Both the position numbers and the translations under genes were made by a program. 12,056 nucleotides of DNA, taken from an uncultured Clostridium sp. Its GTDB lineage: Bacteria > Bacillota > Clostridia > Lachnospirales > Lachnospiraceae. Shown here in pieces: positions 7,565 to 12,056 of the stretch; position 1 is the first letter of the stretch, and every line of letters begins with the position of its first letter. The notes under the pieces are model-generated. The model was not told the origin of the DNA. It saw only the letters and a list, made by a program, of their open reading frames with translations, and made no database searches. The stretch lies in contig CAUCIO010000059.1 of assembly GCA_958442925.1 (NCBI GenBank), positions 1 through 12,056 on the forward strand. The letters are read 5' to 3'.

Positions 7565-7593
7565 ATTATAATCAATATAAGGATAATATTCAA
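7565..7593 (-). promoter_or_regulatory. Sigma-A-type promoter for the small membrane protein
   Basis: On the minus strand TTGAAT (7588-7593) and a perfect TATAAT (7565-7570) are separated by 17 bases. Transcription would begin near 7557-7559, leaving a leader of about 20 bases that contains just the ribosome binding site. Spacing and agreement with consensus are very good. Confidence 0.75.
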
Positions 7594-7605
7594 CTGCTAG
7601 AGCGC

Positions 7606-7652
7606 AAAAAAAGAGAAATCCGCAGAAAGGCTGAAGCCAAACTGCGGATTTC
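7606..7652 (-). terminator. Intrinsic terminator of the flavodiiron operon
   Basis: On the minus strand GAAATCCGCAG pairs with CTGCGGATTTC (plus coordinates 7642-7652 with 7615-7625), enclosing an inner GGCT/AGCC stem. A T-run of seven follows (plus-strand A tract 7606-7612). It begins 17 bases after the stop of the flavodiiron gene. Confidence 0.9.
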
Positions 7653-7668
7653 CCATGCAGGAGAGTAT

Positions 7669-8889
7669 TTACTTAACTGCCTTTACAGATTCTGCGATGG
7701 CGTCTGCCAGCATATCCAGCTCTGCTGCCTTATCAGGCAGGAGGGAGGAGGCTAAAGATAAACGCTCGTTCAGGACCGTCATATTTTTTAACTCCTCATT
7801 GATGAATTTCTGCATCAGGTCGCCGGACTTGCAGGCCCAGGAACCGTTTTCGATGAGGGCGAAGGTACGGTTCTGGAGATTTAACGCCTTCATGTCCATC
7901 AGGTAATTGTGCATCACCGGGTAGATGCCCAGATTATAGGTGACGGACGCCAGCACAATGTGGCTTAAGCGGAAGGACTCGGAAATCAGCTGGGAGATGT
8001 GAGTGTTCGACACATCGTACATCCACACATTTGTACAGCCTCTCTCGCAGAGGCGGGATGCCAGGGCCTGAGCGGCAGCCTCTGTGTTGCCGTACATGGA
8101 AGCGTATGCAATCATAACGCCCTTCTCCTCCGGCTCATAGCGGCTCCACTTATCATATTTATCGATAAAATAGCCTAAATCCTTTCTCCATACCGGTCCA
8201 TGGAGAGGACAGATGTAGCGAATCTGATCTAAAATTCCAGCGGCCTTCTTTAACAGAAGCTGGATATGGGGACCGTATTTTCCTACGATATTTGACAGAT
8301 AGCGGCGGGCGTCGTCAATCCAGTCGCGGTCAAAGTTGACTTCGTCGGCAAAGAGCTTTCCGTCTAAAGCTCCGAAGGAGCCGAAGGCGTCTGCAGAGAA
8401 GAGAACGCCGTCTGTCGAGTCAAAGGAAACCATGACTTCAGGCCAGTGAACCATGGGCGCTGCAATAAACTGAATGGTGTGCTTTCCAAAGGAGACGGAA
8501 TCTCCCTCTTTCACCTCCATGAGAGGGTGGGAGTCTACGGCAAAGCCGAACTGGCGCATCAGCATAAAGGATTTCTCTGTGCTGATAATGGTCACATCTG
8601 GGTAACGAAGCAGCACCTCTTCGATAGAAGCGCCGTGATCCGGCTCCATGTGGTTGATAACCAGATAGTCCAGAGGACGTCCGTTTAACAGATGATCCAG
8701 ATTTTCCAGAAGCTGGCGGCAGGCCGCCCAGTCCACCGTGTCAAACAGGGCGGTCTTCTTGTCTAAGAGAAGGTATGCGTTGTAGGAAACGCCTCTTGGA
8801 ATCGGGTGAATATTTTCAAACAGATGAAGGCGGTGCTCGTTGGCCCCTACCCAGTAAATATCATCTGTAACCTTGCGTACACAGTACAT
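7669..8889 (-). CDS. fprA: A-type flavoprotein / flavodiiron protein (FprA), O2 or NO reductase
   Basis: This 406-residue cytoplasmic protein has the two flavodiiron domains. The N-terminal metallo-beta-lactamase-like domain carries the diiron ligands as HxExDH (H80, E82, D84, with H85), H148 in MVHWP, D167 in SADAFG and H230 in CPLHG. The C-terminal flavodoxin domain starts at about residue 257 with the FMN phosphate loop YASMYGNTE (262-270). Length and ligand set match rubredoxin:oxygen oxidoreductases, which reduce O2 to water, or NO to N2O, at the diiron site using electrons received through FMN from rubredoxin. No rubredoxin or flavin reductase domain is fused to it; the gene just upstream, 18 bases away, ends in a rubredoxin domain and is the obvious donor. 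The ATG at 8889 follows AAAGGAGGT. A detoxification role in an anaerobe is established for the family. Confidence 0.93.
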   Translation of the reverse strand: MYCVRKVTDDIYWVGANEHRLHLFENIHPIPRGVSYNAYLLLDKKTALFDTVDWAACRQLLENLDHLLNGRPLDYLVINHMEPDHGASIEEVLLRYPDVTIISTEKSFMLMRQFGFAVDSHPLMEVKEGDSVSFGKHTIQFIAAPMVHWPEVMVSFDSTDGVLFSADAFGSFGALDGKLFADEVNFDRDWIDDARRYLSNIVGKYGPHIQLLLKKAAGILDQIRYICPLHGPVWRKDLGYFIDKYDKWSRYEPEEKGVMIAYASMYGNTEAAAQALASRLCERGCTNVWMYDVSNTHISQLISESFRLSHIVLASVTYNLGIYPVMHNYLMDMKALNLQNRTFALIENGSWACKSGDLMQKFINEELKNMTVLNERLSLASSLLPDKAAELDMLADAIAESVKAVK

Positions 8890-8907
8890 AATCTTACCTC
8901 CTTTGCC

Positions 8908-10818
8908 TTATGCCTCAATAAACATTTCTTTTGATTCTGCGCATTCCGGGCAGACCCAGTCTTCCGGCAGCTTTTCAAACAGAGTGCCTGGAGCGATATC
9001 GCTGTCTTCGTCGCCCAGCTCCGGAACGTACTCGTATCCGCAGCCGCCGCAGACATAGCGCTTCCCGATTGGTTCCGGCTTCGGAGGCAGAGGCCTCTTG
9101 ATTTTTACCATAGGAGGAGCCGGTTTCTTTTCTTCCAGTCCCAGTTCTTCGGCCAGCAGAGGCAGAATTTCCTTCACGTCTCCCACGATTCCATAGTCAC
9201 AGTTCTTAAAGATTGGAGCATTTCCGTTGGTGTTAATGGCTACGATGGTAGAAGCGTCCTTGATGCCCTTTAAGTGCTGGATCGCTCCTGAAATACCGCA
9301 GGCAATGTAGAGATTTCCGGTGAATTTCTGACCGGACATGCCCACATAGCGGTTCAGCGGAACGTATTTTAAAGTCTCGGCTACCGGGCGGGAGGAACCG
9401 ACAGCGGCTCCGGCTGCCTTAGCCAGCTGCTCAATCAGCTTCATATTCTCTTTCTCTCCAATACCCTGGCCTGCGCTGACTACGCGCTCTGCCTGGATAA
9501 TCGGAGTATCCATCGGAATACCCACCGTGAAGTCGTATCCGTCCTTTCTCAAAAGAGCGGCCAGCTCTGCAGCCTGCTCCTTCGGGCTTCCCTCTGTGAT
9601 CATATGGCGCTTTCTGACGCCTGTCACAGGAGCCGGCTTTTTCGGACGGCTGGAGGAACCTGACGCATCCTTCGGCGGTTTACCCAGAAGAGCGGAAGAA
9701 ATAACGACTCTCTGAATCTCATTGGTTCCTTCATAGATAGTGGTGATTTTAGCGTCGCGGTACATACGCTCTACGTCCATACCCTTTAAGAAGCCGGTTC
9801 CGCCGAAAATCTGAACGGCTTCGTTGGTCACCTCGAGGGCAATGTCAGAGGCGTACATCTTAGCCATGGCAGATTCCATGCCGTATGGCTCGTGGTGTTC
9901 CTTTAACTCTGCGCTGGAGTAAACAAGGAATCTGGCGCAGCGCAGCTTGGTAGCCATGTCGGCCAGCTTAAAGCCGATTGCCTGGTTAAAGCCAATGGGC
10001 TTTCCGAACTGAACGCGTTCCTTTGCGTAGTCGAGGGCGCTCTCGTAGGCTCCCTGAGCGATTCCAAGGGCCTGGGAGGCGATACCAATGCGGCCGCCGT
10101 CCAGAGTGGCCATGGCAATCTTAAAGCCCTGTCCTTCTTTTCCAAGTAGGTTCTCCTTGGGAACCTTTACATTGTTGAAAATCAGCTCGGCGGTAGAGGA
10201 GGAGCGGATTCCCATCTTGTCGTAGTGGTCGCCGAAGGTGAAGCCCTTCCAGCCTTTCTCTACGATGAAAGCAGAGATGCCTCGGGTTCCGATATCAGGA
10301 GTCGTCACAGCGAATACCACATAGGTGTCAGCCTTAGGAGCGTTTGTAATGAAGATCTTACCGCCGTTTAACAGATAGTGGTCGCCTTTGTCAATGGCGG
10401 TTGTCTCGGTGCCGCCAGCGTCGGAGCCTGCGTTAGGCTCGGTCAGTCCAAACGCGCCGATTTTCTCACCTTTGCAGAGGGGAACCAGATATTTTTTCTT
10501 CTGCTCTTCTGTACCGAAGGCAAAAATAGGCCAGGAACCCAGGGAAACGTGGGCGGAGAGAATAACGCCTGTGCCTCCGTCTACGCGGGAAAGTTCTTCT
10601 ACAGCAATGGCGTAGCTGATCACGTCCAGTCCGGCGCCGCCGTACTCTTTCGGATACGGGATTCCCATGAGGCCCATCTCGCCTAATTTTTTGACCGCCT
10701 CGTCTGGAAAACGGTTTTCCTTATCCATAAGAAATGCGTGGGGCTTTACCTCTTCTTCAGCGAAGGCGCGGATTTTGGCACGAAGAGCTTCGTGTTCAGC
10801 AGTAGTATGAAACAGCAT
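8908..10818 (-). CDS. Fusion protein: acyl-CoA dehydrogenase - EtfA C-terminal FAD domain - rubredoxin
   Basis: This 636-residue protein combines three electron-transfer modules. Residues 1-380 are a complete acyl-CoA dehydrogenase, with FGLTEPNAGSDAGG (123-136), the flavin region FGKPIGFNQAIGFKLADMA (271-289), FGGTGF (338-343) and the catalytic base E363 in IYEGTNEIQR, the position used by short-chain enzymes. A Ser/Lys/Pro linker (about 383-405) leads to the FAD-binding C-terminal domain of ETF alpha (about 440-558), recognised by SAGQGIGEKEN, VGSSRPVAE, YVGMSGQ, GISGAIQH and NAPIF, with no ETF alpha N-terminal domain. A Pro/Lys linker (562-586) leads to a rubredoxin with CxxC pairs C590/C593 and C623/C626. 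It likely oxidises a short-chain acyl-CoA (or reduces an enoyl-CoA) and passes electrons internally to rubredoxin. The start has AAAGGAGGA upstream. A single continuous frame makes an assembly artefact unlikely. Confidence 0.92.
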   Translation of the reverse strand: MLFHTTAEHEALRAKIRAFAEEEVKPHAFLMDKENRFPDEAVKKLGEMGLMGIPYPKEYGGAGLDVISYAIAVEELSRVDGGTGVILSAHVSLGSWPIFAFGTEEQKKKYLVPLCKGEKIGAFGLTEPNAGSDAGGTETTAIDKGDHYLLNGGKIFITNAPKADTYVVFAVTTPDIGTRGISAFIVEKGWKGFTFGDHYDKMGIRSSSTAELIFNNVKVPKENLLGKEGQGFKIAMATLDGGRIGIASQALGIAQGAYESALDYAKERVQFGKPIGFNQAIGFKLADMATKLRCARFLVYSSAELKEHHEPYGMESAMAKMYASDIALEVTNEAVQIFGGTGFLKGMDVERMYRDAKITTIYEGTNEIQRVVISSALLGKPPKDASGSSSRPKKPAPVTGVRKRHMITEGSPKEQAAELAALLRKDGYDFTVGIPMDTPIIQAERVVSAGQGIGEKENMKLIEQLAKAAGAAVGSSRPVAETLKYVPLNRYVGMSGQKFTGNLYIACGISGAIQHLKGIKDASTIVAINTNGNAPIFKNCDYGIVGDVKEILPLLAEELGLEEKKPAPPMVKIKRPLPPKPEPIGKRYVCGGCGYEYVPELGDEDSDIAPGTLFEKLPEDWVCPECAESKEMFIEA

Positions 10819-10893
10819 AGGTAGATCCTCCTTTCGAATCGTAAAATCATAATAAAAATGATAATAATAACAATAATCGTTTTTGTGTTATAA

Positions 10894-10923
10894 ATATTAC
10901 CATATTCTGCCACTTTGTGTCAA
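10894..10923 (-). promoter_or_regulatory. Sigma-A-type promoter of the fusion enzyme-flavodiiron operon
   Basis: On the minus strand a perfect TTGACA (10918-10923) is separated by 18 bases from TAATAT (10894-10899). Transcription would start near 10887, giving a leader of about 70 bases made largely of A/T, including repeated AAT triplets at 10858-10878. The promoter lies just beyond the terminator of the adenine deaminase gene, so the operon has its own start. Confidence 0.75.
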
Positions 10924-10978
10924 CTAAAAATTATGCAAAAAACAGATAAAAAAGAATTACAAAAGAGGGGAATTGTAC

Positions 10979-11043
10979 AAAAAAACGAAAAAACAGCGCC
11001 GACATGCAAAGAGAACACTGCACTTTGCATGTCGACGCTGTTT
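10979..11043 (-). terminator. Intrinsic terminator of the adenine deaminase gene
   Basis: ACAGCGCCGACATGCAAAG (10993-11011) pairs with CTTTGCATGTCGACGCTGT (11023-11041) with a single C:A mismatch around an 11-base loop, extended by two A-T pairs at the base. On the minus strand it is followed by TTTTTTCGTTTTTT, a strong U-tract. It begins about 16 bases after the stop codon at 11059. Confidence 0.92.
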
Positions 11044-11058
11044 GCTCGACAGAAGTGA

Positions 11059-12056
11059 TTAACTTTCAGATGGAAAAACAGGAAGCAGCGTCTGGCTGAT
11101 TCCATCTACCAGGCCGAAGTCAGTAATGGTTACACCAGGCAGAGCAGTTAATGACATAATAGAAGCTCCCAGCAGAGAGGTCTCAGGCGTGGTGACAGCC
11201 TGTACGGCCCTCTGGACAGTTTCGATCTGTTCTGCCATCTCGCGGCAGGGGAGATTGGACATTAAGCCGGCTACAGGAAGTTCCAGGACAGAAGCTTCAC
11301 CGTTTTTTACTGCGCAGATGCCGCCGCCGCAGGCCTTCAGAGCCTGTACGGCCTTCAGGGCCCTTTCCGGATCCCGGTAAACTACCAGCAGGTTATGGCT
11401 GTCGTGGGTGATAGTGGTGGCGAAAGCGCTTTCACGGAGACCAAAGTTTTCAAATACACCGATTACCTGCTTTCCGTTTCCGTACCTGTTTACCACACTT
11501 ACAAACTGGAGATCTTCATGGCCTTCCAATGATACAGCTCCATCCCTGACAGGAAGGCATACCGGGCGGACGGTCCGCAGAATTTTATCGGCGGATGGAA
11601 CCATCACGTTGACCAGGATCTGCTCCTGCCCATAATTTTCGGGAACAGCGAGAATAAAATCTTCTGCAGAGGAGATCTGGGGAATAGCAACTGTGTTTTT
11701 AAAGGAAGAAGCGACTGGTTCGGTGTCCTGCCCTACGTAGACGCCGTTTTCAGCTGCCTTCTTTCCCTCGATAAATACAGCCTCCGGCTGGCTTCCGTCC
11801 AGACGGCGCACCAGCTGGAAATCAGCGACGTAACCGGGAGCGACTGCTCCCAGATCCTGGATTCCCAGTTCCTTTGCTGCATTTAAGGTGGCGCATTTAA
11901 TGGCGTCCAAAGAACTCATGCCAGCTGCGACAGCCCGCTTTACCACCCGGTTCACATGGCCGTCAGCCAGCAGATCGCTGGCGTGGACGTCGTCTGTGCA
12001 GAAGGAAACGTGATCATACCATCTGTGTCCGTCCAGGCCGCGGATCAGATCCGGAA
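11059..12056 (-). CDS. ade: Adenine deaminase, C-terminal part (5' end beyond the window)
   Basis: The open frame runs to the window edge, giving 331 residues of a protein normally about 570-600 long, so roughly 240-270 N-terminal residues are outside. It deaminates adenine to hypoxanthine and ammonia in cytoplasmic purine salvage. The visible part starts in the metal-dependent amidohydrolase barrel with the family motif FCTDDVHASDLLADGHVN (fragment residues 18-35), goes through LGAVAPGYVADFQLV at the barrel's end, and then has the adenine deaminase C-terminal domain with FGLRESAFATTITHDSHNLLVV, PVAGLMSN and ALPGVTITDFGLVDG. It is intact to its stop, followed by a strong terminator. An internal GTG at 11955 is simply a Val codon, not the start. 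Nothing ties it functionally to the neighbouring operon, which has its own promoter. Confidence 0.93.
   Translation of the reverse strand, partial: PDLIRGLDGHRWYDHVSFCTDDVHASDLLADGHVNRVVKRAVAAGMSSLDAIKCATLNAAKELGIQDLGAVAPGYVADFQLVRRLDGSQPEAVFIEGKKAAENGVYVGQDTEPVASSFKNTVAIPQISSAEDFILAVPENYGQEQILVNVMVPSADKILRTVRPVCLPVRDGAVSLEGHEDLQFVSVVNRYGNGKQVIGVFENFGLRESAFATTITHDSHNLLVVYRDPERALKAVQALKACGGGICAVKNGEASVLELPVAGLMSNLPCREMAEQIETVQRAVQAVTTPETSLLGASIMSLTALPGVTITDFGLVDGISQTLLPVFPSES

Noticed and set aside
7357..7593. Minus-strand ORF of 78 residues overlapping the small membrane protein
   Set aside because: Its start lies at the promoter -35 region with no ribosome binding site, its composition is not protein-like, and the 51-residue frame fits the GGAGG site and promoter.
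8908..10818. Flavin-based electron bifurcation by the fusion protein
   Set aside because: Bifurcating ETFs need the beta subunit, which supplies the NADH site and second FAD. Neither ETF beta nor the ETF alpha N-terminal domain is present here.
11059..12056. Functional link between adenine deaminase and the GGT-family enzyme through purine breakdown (oxamate)
   Set aside because: They are on opposite strands, 3.8 kb apart, separated by an unrelated operon and several terminators; no other purine catabolic gene is present.

Overview
The window looks like chromosomal DNA of an anaerobic, gut-type member of the Clostridia, most likely Lachnospiraceae (Clostridium cluster XIVa). The reasons are the roughly half-GC coding sequence with AT-rich intergenic gaps, strong AGGAGG-type ribosome binding sites, tightly packed gene order, a GlpA/GlpB/DUF1667 oxidoreductase set, an A-type flavodiiron protein and an acyl-CoA dehydrogenase fused to ETF and rubredoxin domains. 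The genus assignment is inference. I see no tRNA, rRNA, CRISPR array, insertion sequence or phage gene.

Left half, plus strand (18-7280). Three closely spaced genes encode an FAD dehydrogenase of the GlpA/DAO type with a C-terminal [2Fe-2S] domain, a second FAD oxidoreductase of the GlpB-like/pyridine-nucleotide-disulfide type, and a small cysteine-rich DUF1667 protein. Together they look like an anaerobic dehydrogenase complex of the glycerol-3-phosphate dehydrogenase kind; its operon may begin left of the window. A gap carrying a large imperfect hairpin (3204-3241) separates them from an AraC-family regulator, a sodium:solute symporter and a gamma-glutamyltransferase-family enzyme without a signal peptide. 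The last three read as an uptake-and-hydrolysis cassette with its own regulator. The block ends in a clear hairpin terminator at 7293-7337.

Right half, minus strand (7383-12056), convergent with the left half. Reading leftwards from the right edge there are: the C-terminal part of adenine deaminase (5' end outside the window) with a strong terminator; a near-consensus promoter (TTGACA-18-TAATAT) driving a two-gene operon of a 636-residue acyl-CoA dehydrogenase/EtfA C-domain/rubredoxin fusion and an FprA flavodiiron protein, closed by its own terminator; and a 51-residue single-span membrane protein with a separate near-consensus promoter (TTGAAT-17-TATAAT).

The most interesting part is the fusion enzyme plus flavodiiron protein. 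The fusion carries, on one polypeptide, an acyl-CoA oxidising flavin site, an ETF-type FAD domain and a rubredoxin; the next gene encodes the classical rubredoxin-dependent O2/NO reductase. This suggests a compact route from acyl-CoA, or an acyl-CoA-linked flavin, to oxygen. The second point of interest is the GGT-family protein: the catalytic threonine and several substrate-binding residues are kept, but two positions that hold the glutamate moiety in characterised GGTs appear changed, and a transporter and regulator travel with it, suggesting an unusual amide substrate.
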